A program made the position numbers and the translations under genes. DNA of 64,000 bases from NCBI GenBank assembly GCA_936450465.1, contig OW388296.1, forward strand, positions 48,063,750 through 48,127,749. Reading direction: 5' to 3'. This document shows positions 36,501 to 47,157 of this stretch, one piece after another. Numbering within the stretch: the first letter of the stretch is position 1; the number at the start of each line of letters is the position of its first letter. The notes beneath the pieces were generated by a model. It made no database searches, was not told the origin of the DNA, and saw nothing but the letters and a program-made list of their open reading frames with translations. Source of the stretch: Gibbula magus. Lineage: Eukaryota > Mollusca > Gastropoda > Trochida > Trochidae.

Positions 36501-38790
36501 TAAATCGCTTAAAAACAGCGTTTAAAAGATATATCTATATAGACCCTACCCTATTACTATATAAAAGGAAAGGGGTGTAACGACGAAACCACCCCATGCT
36601 TATTCAAAGTCATATTTCGCATCAAAAACAATGTTTACGGCACAGCCGATGACTACGATACGAAAGCTGAATGATTTCCCAACAAAATTAGCTATAAATG
36701 GTCACAATCTGATCATTATTTCAAAAGGTATGCGACAAGTATATGCGTCCGTATATCGCTACCTCCAAATTTTAAGCCAATTTCCCGTTTCACGAAAATC
36801 ATCGAAAACTCAGCTTTTAAAATCGTTTATTAATTCCAGCAATATTGACAGCACCTAATCGGCAGATTCGAACCGCAGAGTGAAACTACAGAAATAAAAA
36901 CACCTACATATCATTTCTCCCACTGCACTACGGCATTTTGTCTCAAATCATCACCAATGCAGTAACAATGCATATCTTGTCAGCCATTAATGACCTTGAC
37001 ATTCAGTGGACCGGAGTGTCCCAAATCCAGGACTTAAACTTTATCGACAATTGAATTAATTAAGCAATAACATTATAAATTATTAATTTTATTCAACGTA
37101 AACTTACTATCTGCATCGATATTGATTGACGAGTGCATGTTTACTTCTCAAAATAAGTTTATACAATTATATACAACGAGAGACCAATTTGCATTATTGA
37201 ATTAAAGGAAAACCAGTTGTTTCCATTGGCACACATAATGTATCTATATTTATATTTATGACATCATAAACTTTAAAAAATAGCGATATAAGATCGCAAT
37301 GTCATTCAGTTCAACCTATATCTAGTTAGAAGATATGTTCATAAACTTAGACAAAAGTAAATCAAATGCAGTTACATGTTCTTTGTGTCAAAAAGTTGTT
37401 GAAAGTGCTGGATAAGAGTGTGAGTAGAGAAATCCAAATCCTTAAACAATATGCAAAATTTTGCATCACTTTAACTAACATCCTGGATATTACTAGCAGT
37501 GATGGTAAATGTCTGAATGTGATGACATAATTTAAGACATTACCATATAATAATTTGTCATTACCGTCACATAAAATGTGTAACTTAGTATTGACAATTT
37601 CGTGATGGAGATTCTTGTGATGGTAATGACAACTTTTACTTTAAAAGAAACAATAAATGTATACTGCCTTTTAAGACATATATGAGCCAATATATGAGCA
37701 TGGGGAATGTGCAGGTCTGATGTTTCTAGAGAACTGAAATATACAATGTTTGCTTAGATATGTGGAGCGTTTAGTAATCAGCTCGTGACTAATAACAACG
37801 ATTAAACATACTGGTAAAATTGCACCTGATACATATTAATTTATAAATATTCCTATCAAGATTTATTAAAAACATGATGTAAGCTGACGGATGCCATCTT
37901 GAACTTCAGTCTGATAATTAATAGATCTTGAAAGTATCTACACTTTGAATATTAGCAGCAATATAAGACAGTATGATGGTAATGACATTGAACAATGAAT
38001 CATTCTTTGATATATTCAACCTTTTGTTTACAGCATTTACATTTGAAGGTTTCTGCATTATATTGTTTTTCAACTTCACATTTTTAAAAAGTTAATTGTG
38101 ATTAGGATTCAAAGTTTTGAATTTTATGCTTGACACCTGGGTTATGTGGACATATTTACTTAGCATAAGTAGATGTGAAGTTACCGTTTTATATGAACGT
38201 TCAATCATCTTTCTGCAATCATAGATTACTAAAAAAGATATGCCCTGTAATTCATGGGGATGTGATATGGGTACCTAGTTTTGTGAATTCACCCACAAAT
38301 GACATATTAACAACGTTCTTAAACATGCATTAAGGATTTATCAAATTCTGGTCACGTTGTTTAACATTTCAGACGGACCCAGAAGACCGTGCAAATCCAT
38401 CAAACCAGTTCACTGAATTTCAGTCTTAAATGTCTTGTACGATTGAAGGTTGATTGTAATTATTTGAATTTCATTTATGATTCACCATCATGCTATCATC
38501 ATGTCTTTCAGAAAGTATTTACAAATATGTTCTTGGCAAAATTCATCAATGAAGATTGATATCTTTCAAATAATTCATGATACATAGAATACTATCTTTG
38601 TCATTAATTGCGACTGTTATTTTTATGCGTTAATTGTTTTGATATTTACTGTACATGTAGTGTACTAGTATTCAGAGAGAAACGACGGTAGGAACATGTA
38701 ATTAAAGAAAAATGTTCTGAGAACGTATTTGACTCAAAACAACAGAAAAACATTGTTCAGCAAAATATCATGTGTAAGACCGGGCTTTTT
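36500..38790. other. Region upstream of AIG1 copy 2, no gene seen
   Basis: AT-rich. A tRNA-like scrap with B-box GGTTCGAATCTGCCG lies on the minus strand near 36855-36950. The frame 36631-36858 has no motif. Any 5' exons of AIG1 copy 2 should lie here or further upstream, but none can be named. Confidence 0.4.
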
Positions 38791-38795
38791 TTGTA

Positions 38796-39404
38796 ATGGC
38801 AGCTACGCCCATGGGTATGACCGGATGCGGCAAAAGCGCAACAGGCAACACTCTCCTCGGACGCCATGGGTTACTTTCCAAAACAGGTGCTTCTGTAACC
38901 TCACATTGTCAGTACGCAAGAGTTCTTCACAATAAGAAAAGTCTCCTCATCGTGGACACGCCAGGTATGTTCGACACAAACGTCACCAAAGATGTAACTT
39001 CAACGGAAATCATGAAATATGTTGCTATTACCTCCGCTGGCATCCATGCTGTTGTCTTGGTAACTAAGATTGGCAGATTCACTGAATAAGAACAGAAAAC
39101 TGTTGAACTTTTCAAAGAAAACTTTGGTGAAGATGTGAAGAGATACATGGTCATCGTGTTCACAGGAAAGGACGATTTGGTCAGAGAAAATCAGTCACTT
39201 GAATCGTTTGTTAAAGAGAGTCCGGAGCATCTGCAAGATCTTGTTGCGGAGTGCGAAAACAGGATCCTTGCAGTGGATAACACAGCATCTCCAGAGGAAA
39301 AAGAGAGTTTCAGAGACGAGTTTCTGAACAAGAAAAGGTGGCTGAAGTTCAAGCAATTGGTCCTCTCAATTTCTGCGATCCGTTTACTCAGGTCCAGAAT
39401 GTAA
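38796..39404 (+). pseudogene. AIG1/GIMAP-type GTPase, copy 2 (single in-frame stop)
   Basis: From ATG at 38796 the frame reads MAATPMGMTGCGKSATGN (P-loop GMTGCGKS), an intact G3 DTPGMFDT, the AIG1 box AGIHAVVLVTKIGRFT, and G4-like FTGKDDL. It continues through CENRILAVDN (G5-like region) to a stop after 39404. TAA at 39087-39089 interrupts it right after GRFTE, where copy 1 has Glu codons; the same frame continues, so the lesion is one nonsense codon and not a frameshift. The coiled-coil tail of copy 1 is absent. The AIG1 domain is otherwise better preserved than in copy 1. An alternative start is an exon edge after ...TAATGGCAG, which would put the first codons in an intron. It faces the ART relic at 40.1-43.3 kb. 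Confidence 0.8.
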
Positions 39405-39749
39405 TTAAATTGTTTCATTTGGGAGGTAATGTGAGCGGAATTATGAAATTCCCTGAAGAAAGATATTGGCTTATGTAGATCATATTTTAAGGTTATTATT
39501 CGCCCGTGTTAGTTACTGCAGGGTAATATTTATACAGCAATATTAAACTAGTGTAATACCGCTGCAAATATGACGTCACAATGGTCGCAAGCCATTACAA
39601 TGGTACGCAACTCGAAATCTTAGTTTGAGCCCAATGTGGTCTAATTCGCTTGAATTATGTGGGCGAGTAATAAACATAATACTAAACATCGTTGTTACTT
39701 TTTGACTGACGTATGTATATTAATTTTTAACATCCGTCGTTTAAGGGCT

Positions 39750-40030
39750 TATAGGTATCCTTCTGTGCCATGTTAAATGCATATTCTAAAAATTAACATA
39801 GTCCAATTCATAAAAGCGGCTTCTAGTATGTTCTAGGGCGATGCCTTAGGGCCTATTATTCCACATGTAAATCGCGCAACTGAGAAAATACGATCTTGAC
39901 TCGATTGTTTTCATTTATATATTGATTTCGTCCTGCTAAGAAATGGCCAATATGCCATGCAATGTTTCTCTTACAGACTAATAAGTGGTATTTGTAACTG
40001 GCCTCAATTGGAAACATGATTTAAAAAAAT
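39750..40030. repeat. Duplicated 3' flank of AIG1 copy 2
   Basis: Partner of 2700-3016. Confidence 0.7.
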
Positions 40031-40748
40031 CCTTTTTCGTGCATATTGTACATATACGTATTGTTCTGCTTCATCTTTAATCGACCTTTTTCACACAGAT
40101 GGAACTATCCTCCAGGACAAGTTGCGTGGGGCGTTGCACTGCACGCTTGTCTACCTGGGGAGTTAAGCATTCATTTGTACACTTTTGAAAATGTCACTAC
40201 CATATAGAAAGCTAATTGAATTTCTTAAAGGTTAAATTAAAGTCACGGTTTGTGCATGTTATATTTGTTTCAAAAGTTTCCATTCAGAATAAAAGTTAAT
40301 GCAATATATATTTACATTAGTGCGTTAAAACATCCCATTATATGACCCGTTTATCCGTAGTCATATAAAACGAGGTCACATAAAGGGCAAAATCTGATAG
40401 CGTCCACTTTAGTATGAACACAATTCGAGGTAGGAAAAAGTATTCCTCTTGCTTACCCGGGTCCGAACAATGGACATTCGGTTTAGAACTATTTTATTGA
40501 TTGAGGTGGATTTTGCAATTGGTAACATTTTCTTTGCAATTTGTGAAATAACTTTTCCTCAATCAGAATATGTGCTACGTTGTCTATCTTGGGAATAATT
40601 TTAATGAATGCAAAATTATTATATCTCAAATTTAATAATAACTTGTAATCAATTACACATACGTTGAAATTGCTTTGCTGAGATATCTAAATTATAGAAT
40701 CTCATAAATAGCATTCTTTTCCAAAAAGGTTACCCCCTTCAGGGCTGT

Positions 40749-40809
40749 GTTCAAGAGAGGTTTAAAAGTAATCGCTAAATGAGCGTTTACTTTTAAACTT
40801 CTCTTGAAC
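40749..40809. repeat. Hairpin, 28-bp arms and 5-base loop
   Basis: GTTCAAGAGAGGTTTAAAAG... pairs with ...TTTTAAACTTCTCTTGAAC with two mismatches. A second inverted pair, GCTCAATGTAGCGC and GCGCTACATTGAGC, follows (40815-40904). Confidence 0.75.
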
Positions 40810-41781
40810 GCGATTGCTCAATGTAGCGCTACGCAGCAAAGCTAGCAAACCTCAAGGAATCGCACCGTGTGGTTCAGGAGAGAATGCGCTACATTGAGCG
40901 CTCAATGGGCGATTACAAGCGCTCACCGTTATAGAACGGATCCCAAATTTCCGATCATCGGAAATCTGAAGGGAGTAACCTTTGTGGGAAGAGAATGCAT
41001 AAATATGGATGCAAAATCATATCACAGAGCTATCATCCGGCCTGAAACATTTATATTTACGTATATGTGGGATGACCAGTATACAAAAATCAACCAAAAA
41101 TCAACTCACATGATTCAACTCTGCAAGAAGACATAACAGTTTGAAAAAAATCCACAAAATTGGTTTCTCAATATTTCCTAGTTCTAGCATAGTGCCAAAA
41201 CTATATGAGCATATACCCTTATTAAAACTTACATAAATAAAGAATTTACCCTAGCAAATGTGTCATATGGCGTTTACGAAAAAGTGTTGATGTTTGTATT
41301 AACCGAGCGAGAGCGTTTAACTTAGCATAAGCATGCTCATGGCGAGAAGTAAATAATACTGGTTGGTTGCATTTAAAGTAGGTGTAACCAGCGATGCCTT
41401 TGTAAAGATCAATCTTTGCCGATGTCAAGTTATAAAGCTGTTTTATAACAGAACGTTTGACAAACGTTTTATCGTTTAATTATAAGATGAATATTTGCGT
41501 TTGTAAAATTTCCGAAATTCATAGTTATTCAACACATGTAAATTTTAACGTTTAATCTCTGTGAACAAGATGTATCATTTCGAAGTGAATCACCCAAACT
41601 TATTTATGAGATTTTAAATATCAATCAATATAGGGTATCCTTATCAATAAACCAATAAAAGTAATGTTACAATATGGGATCGTCGAAATGTGTTATTTGA
41701 TTTTTCTTTTAAAAATCATCCTTTACATGCTGATGCATAAAAAAAACCCAACTCTTTTGAGCTGACAATCGTAGGACGTAT

Positions 41782-43013
41782 AATAATTAGAGGTTATAAC
41801 ATGTCATTTTTCATACCATACCCCATATCCGCCCGAGACTCCCATATCAGACCGAGGTCCGCAGTGTCAGAATATAAACTGACTTGCAAAAGAAACGCAA
41901 CCAAAAGATTTTTGGTCCCAAGTCAAACAATCGCATATTATAATATTATGTATTGAAAATACATACATTTGGAAGGGTCTTTCGGTAAAAATAACCATAA
42001 ATTGACGTGACGTAAAGGGCCAATTGTCCAGTTTTCGATCATCAGGTGTTTTTTTTTAGAACATTGAATAGAATAACGACATTTTAAGCTTAAAGGTGTA
42101 AGAAGGCTTACAAACACATGAGGAAAAGGCCAAGACACTATTGTTAATGGCCAACGTTGGAATTGCAACAATTGTTCAAGGGTGACAAGTCAGCAGATCA
42201 ATCTTTCAACGACGTGGATAAATTTGGTTTTCCACTCCGTGGCTTGTACGCAATGCTGCCAGTTAGTCTGTCAAATTTAGCGAGTCTGGCTATTGTACAC
42301 TTGATGCAATCCAACTTTCAGGATGCAATTTGTTCTCTCTTTTTCTGTAGCACTTTAAAAAGCCACGTTCGTCGTTTGCAATCAAATATTTTAATCCAAA
42401 ACCCACCCAAAATTTCATTTGGTTAACATTGTACACGATCTGAAAGTTTTGAACAATAAGTTCATTTTTCTCGAAAATTACGAAGACAATTTGTATTTGC
42501 GTACAGCGAATGTACAGGTTACATTTAGAAGACATGTTTAAAGTGTTTTCAATCGATAGGCTTCGTTCCTCGAAAAATATTAACCTTTTGTATTTTGGTG
42601 GATTTTTTTTTGCAAGTCAGTTTAGTCTCTAACCAAGGATGTTGTTGACGCTTTTAACTTTAAACCTCTTTTTTAATTAAAATAATGAAATATACTATTA
42701 ACTTGAACATTGAATAAAAGGTACGGCTTACATACTGTTATAATAAACATATAAATTGGAGAGGGTTTAGTCATATCATCTTGTAGGCCCCTAATACTGC
42801 TTATAGTAAAATTTCGCATGAAAACATCATATCCTACATACTTCTTTAAACTATGTTTCTTGCTTAAGAAAAACGTATGATATATGATAAAAAGATTACA
42901 ACATGTCATTTTTCATACCATACCCCATATCAGCCCTCGATCAATACCAGGGGGTCTCGGGCTGATATTGGGTATGGTACGAAAAAATTGATTTGTTATA
43001 ACCTCTAATTATT
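41782..43013. mobile_element. Inverted-repeat element, about 1.2 kb
   Basis: TAATTAGAGGTTATAACATG and the next 28 bases (41783-41831) are mirrored at 42963-43013. A second, internal hairpin with about 27-bp arms (CATACCATACCCCATATCAG) sits at 42912-42990. The interior frames (41938-42535, 42673-42909) show no motif. Confidence 0.6.
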
Positions 43014-43329
43014 TTAACTAGATCGATTTGAATTTCATAGAATTAATAGACATATCTTTACAGCCAGGTTATGACCTTTGAAGTAACCAGGTTGGTGTAG
43101 TCGATGTAAGAAGTAATTTTATTGGAAAGAAACTAAGGCTGAAAGAATCTGTGATACGACTTTTGCCGCGAGGGGCTATTGCTATTGCAACAGAGGCTTA
43201 TGTGGGGAAAAGTGGTCTGAGTTGCAAACCTCGATTATGAGACAATGCGAAATCACAACCAGGACTCACTACAACCCACGCAAACATGGACCATAACACA
43301 GCAAAGTAGCAACCTCAGCGAAGCCATTT

Positions 43330-44107
43330 TCTGCCTGAAAAGATTCAAAAGTGCTGTCAATACGTTTTCCACATATTCCCGTTGTCACAGGCCTCTACAC
43401 TTCACCAACGATTTTCCTACTGTTAATTTAGATTTGATCAAAACATGTATCGGACATAACCTGAAATAGTCCGTCGAGTCACGCCTCAATCCCTTGAGCC
43501 TTTAGGCTCTCAGCTAAACTATAGATACTATTGTGGCACAATGGTTATTTTTACAAAACATGTATAATCTAATCTTATATGATTGATTTATTTCTTTCCG
43601 TAGAATACAGAACTGAACAGACAACACAACGAAACTGGCTCATTCGGCTTGCTGACTAGTTGTATCTTTCAGACTAAAACGGTAATTAAGGTGGGATGGT
43701 TAGTTTGATCGGTATCGCGGATGCAAATTTGTATATAACCTTCGCTCTCGCTCTAGCAATACATACATTGACACTCTCTTTCTAAAAGCCGTATGACACA
43801 TTTCCTCGGGTAATAGTATCAAATTATTACCCTTTATATCATTTTGAATTCTGATTGGTCAATAGTCAAGCAAATCATTTTGTATTAATGGTGTTATGGG
43901 TGACTTTGACCTTAGATGGAAACCGGTAGTTATGTATGCAGTTACTAATAAACATGCGCCTCTCTTTTAGTATTAAGTTTATCAAAATCGAAAATCGAAA
44001 ATTTTTAGTCGCATCGTTCCTTTAATGTCTGACGTTATACTACATGTCGAAATGGTCTGTTTGGTCGGAAATTAGTGAAGTTGAAGACTCTTGTACATCG
44101 CGCATTT
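43330..44107. other. No gene seen
   Basis: Upstream side of the ART3 relic. No coding frame or repeat that I can support. Confidence 0.4.
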
Positions 44108-44116
44108 ATTTCGACT

Positions 44117-44664
44117 CATCCTCGATAATCCAGCGCTATTGTTCCGATAAATCTACACACAAGCGCTGGAAAACAGTAAGGGTATTTATCCCTAACCTAG
44201 TTACCTCCCTTCGCAATGACTCAGCGAAACGCTTATTTTCTAACAACCAATGAGATCACTTGAAATCAAGGGTGAAATAACAAGCACTCTCGTGTCAGGA
44301 TCTTGGCTTACGCAGTAGCACAGCACAGCACAGGGATTTTAATCATTTACGTCCACCCGTTTTGATGGACATTAATACACCCTTCTCACGTACAGACTTC
44401 TTAAAACTTTCTTTTGAGTTTCTGTCAGGTTTTCTACGCTGAATTTGTTACAAATTTTATCGTAGTCGAGTGAGTGAGCCATGTTTGTTTCTATAAACAA
44501 CGGTAGTGATGCGTTTTGATTGGTCGAGTTGTTTACGCAGATAGTGTCTGTCATGGATAACATGGACCCAAGGGAGGTAACTAGGTTAGGGATAAATACC
44601 CTTACTGTTTTCCAGCGCTTGTGTGTAGATTTATCGGAACAATAGCGCTGGATTATCGAGGATG
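44117..44664. mobile_element. 548-bp element with identical 95-bp terminal inverted repeats and 9-bp target duplication
   Basis: 44117-44211 and the reverse complement of 44570-44664 are identical over 95 bases. Both sides carry ATTTCGACT (44108-44116, 44665-44673). Long termini with 9-bp duplications are the hallmark of Mutator-like elements. The interior holds a 63-codon minus-strand frame (44372-44563, beginning MLSMTDTICVNN, ending KKVLRSLYVRRVY). It could be a captured gene piece; LTETQKKVLRSL looks faintly like a helicase Q-motif start, but that is weak. Confidence 0.88.
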
Positions 44665-44679
44665 ATTTCGACTGCGCCT

Positions 44680-45050
44680 CCTGAAATACGAAATCTACAA
44701 GTTCCGTACCAATTTATAAATCTTTATAAGTTATTCTGTTGTATTGAATCCCCTGAAATGGTCAGCAAACGACATGCTTATTTTGTAATCATAGCGTTTG
44801 ACTCTGGTAGATCCAAATGTCACGTACGATAAAATAATTGAACAAGAAGACAATGAACATTTACTATTTGACACTGGCTATGTTTACAATACGGGTAGTT
44901 GAAAGGCGTCTATCAAGCTGAATATGGTGTGTGATATGATATATAAAAAACATAACATTTTTAAGTAGAATATTGGTATACATTGTATATCGCAAAATTG
45001 CCTTTCGAAAAGGTGGCATAATCACAATTTAATTTTTAACAGTTATAGTT
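44680..45050. other. No gene seen
   Basis: AT-rich, nothing defensible. Confidence 0.4.
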
Positions 45051-45051
45051 T

Positions 45052-45732
45052 TTATACCCCCGCTACGAAGTAGTCGGGGGTGTATAGCGGTCAGCACGTC
45101 CGTCCGTCTGTCCGTCCCATTTTTGTTCCGCTCATAATTCTGAAACTAGTTGTTCAAATTTTACGAGCTTGATATGTACAATCACCATGATGTGTACCAT
45201 TGCCTTCTGTGTGTTTCATACCCTCACTTGCATAATTTATGCAAATTTTCTCCGTTTCTCGACTTCTACATTCACACTTTGTGTTCCACTCATAACTCAG
45301 ATACTAATTGTTCAAATGTCTTGTAACTTGATATGTACAATCACCATGATGTGTACATTTGCCTTTTGTATGTTTCATACCCTCATTTGCATTTGACTTC
45401 ACGATTCACACTTCTCTGTCCCTCTCATAACTCGGACACTAATTGTTCAAATGTTACGAAACTTGATTCTTATAAGCACTGATGTGTACATCTGTCTTGT
45501 ATATTTCATACCCTCATTTGCATAATTTTATATTTCATACCTTCATATGCCATTTTTCGAATTGTTCTTCTTTTACTTCTAAAACACGCTTACAAGTGTA
45601 TCTATGAAGACAGACTTACTCTGCTTCAATAATACTTCTTTTCATACAAAAGTCTAAACATTGATGTCCTTTTGCTATTTTGAAACCTTTTTTCTTTGAC
45701 CAATGTTAAAAGCGGGGGTATATGAGTGAGCT
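45052..45732. mobile_element. Repeat element with CCCCCGCT ends and three internal units of about 150 bp
   Basis: TATACCCCCGCT at the left is mirrored by AGCGGGGGTATA at the right. A CCCCCG...CGGGGG hairpin and a CCGTCCGTCTGTCCGTCC tract follow the left end. Inside, three direct units share CTCATAACTC, CTAATTGTTCAAATGT, GATATGTACAATCACC and TTTCATACCCTCATTTGCAT. Confidence 0.7.
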
Positions 45733-45734
45733 GT

Positions 45735-46615
45735 GCACACTAATTCTCTTGTTGATAAAAGTTTAGGGCATTGACTCTGTGGTCCCGTTTAGTGTAGGTA
45801 TGATTGCTACATCGTCAATTTTATTTCCAGATGGTAAAGATAACCTTTACACCTAAAATTTTTCAGTAAAAAAGACTCTATTTTTGGGGGAACATTTGTT
45901 TAGCTTTCGTTAATTTTACATATCTAGAAAAAGTTGTGAAAAGTTTATGGGCACGCTTCCTATGGCTCATATTGGAGCCGGGCGGTCAACAAATCAACAA
46001 AGCATAATTCCGACAGGCCAACGTCACGAATTCGAAACGAACGAACGAAATTTCAGCTTTCTTTAAAGCTTTCAGTTTTGAGAGTAGAAATAATAGGCAT
46101 CTATACGACCATTATTGAAGGGAAACATCTAAAGGAGCATCCGCCATTTTGCGAAATGACGTCACATGAAATTAGAAAAAAGGCTGTATATTAGCAAATT
46201 TTACAACTTTTTAATATTATAAAAACATAATATTGATTGAATATCCACAAAGAAATAAATCATTAATTACAATGTATTCTTATGCCGTACCAAATCTTGC
46301 CAAACTCTTGCCAACGGACAGCCTCACATCTCTTTGTCATTTGGAATTAATGTGCGTCCTTCTGTGTCAAATCATCAAATATGAAATCACCACATTTTTA
46401 ACTTCAGTATTGTGATTCAATTAGATTGAGTTCATATGTTTTGAAAAAACATATTTATAAATCAGGATTTTTCACCAAAAATATCCTGATTGAACCATCC
46501 CTTATTGGTCGGGTTATCACCAAATCTTCATTTTAGCGAATAGGCCTAGGAAACCTTTACACAATATAAACATATAAGAGAATAAAGTTTACGGACGAAA
46601 GGGCCTTATACGTCT
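45735..46615. other. No gene seen
   Basis: Ordinary AT-rich sequence. The frame 46233-46415 has no motif. Confidence 0.4.
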
Positions 46616-46618
46616 AAG

Positions 46619-47138
46619 AAGGGACAGTAGCATGTGTTTTGCAAATATTATTTTTTTAAATTTCCTATTTATAATAATAGTTTATGTCAGTTATATTAAC
46701 ATGTACTTTAGAGGGTAACATATCTTTTTACACAAACCAATTATCCGTAGGGGTAATAACGGTGTTGCATATAGAGCAAAAATTGCATTGTGGCCATTTT
46801 ATTGTGAACACATTTTATTATTTTGAATGACAAAAACGATTCCCATGACTTTATGGAACCATGTGCACTCATTTTTTAAGTTGATTTTCTGAAAACACAA
46901 AACAATTGTCCGTAGTAGTAACAACCGTGTTGCGTATAAAGCAAATATTGCATGGCGGCCATTTTAATGTGAACACATTTTATTATTTCGAATTACAAAA
47001 AAAACGATTCCCATGGCTTTACCGAAAAATGTATACTCATTTTTAACTTGATTTTCCTAAGAGAGAAGGGTGTTTTACTATTAGTGACATTATTAATTTC
47101 ATGGACTTATTTCAGCGAAAAAACGTGCTACTGCCCCT
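46619..47138 (+). mobile_element. MITE family A copy with internal duplication (about 520 bp)
   Basis: It ends in CGTGCTACTGCCCCT and TTAA (47139-47142). A block of about 175 bases (TCCGTAG...GGCCATTTTA...GACAAAAACGATTCCCATG) is present twice in tandem, which explains the extra length. It starts 16 bases past the ART2 stop codon, so it forms the ART2 3' UTR, and it carries AATAAA on the minus strand (about 46978-46983). Confidence 0.85.
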
Positions 47139-47157
47139 TTAAATGTGACAGTAACTT

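Larger units (their letters stand above)
40061..43327 (-). pseudogene. Relic of a third ADP-ribosyltransferase gene (ART3): orphan signal exon plus acceptor scrap
   Basis: At 43327-43270 the minus strand has ATGGCTTCGCTGAGG..., encoding MASLRLLLCCVMVHVCVGC, then donor GTGAGTCC. It has the same length (58 nt), phase and near-identical sequence as ART1 exon 1. At about 40098-40061 the minus strand reads CTGTGTGAAAAAG then a GT, CGATTAAAGATGAAGCAGAA, matching ART1's acceptor and first exon-2 codons with a 28-nt internal deletion; everything after about 27 nt is gone. The R-S-EXE region is absent, so no enzyme can be made. An acceptor-like CTTTTCAG lies 7 bases before the ATG. The intron lacks the minisatellite but holds decayed MITE-B sequence (about 40320-40580) and other repeats. 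Confidence 0.75.

Noticed and set aside
44044..44253. Small gene starting MSKWSVWSEISEVED
   Set aside because: The frame runs into the transposon inserted at 44117; without the insert it stops after a few codons.
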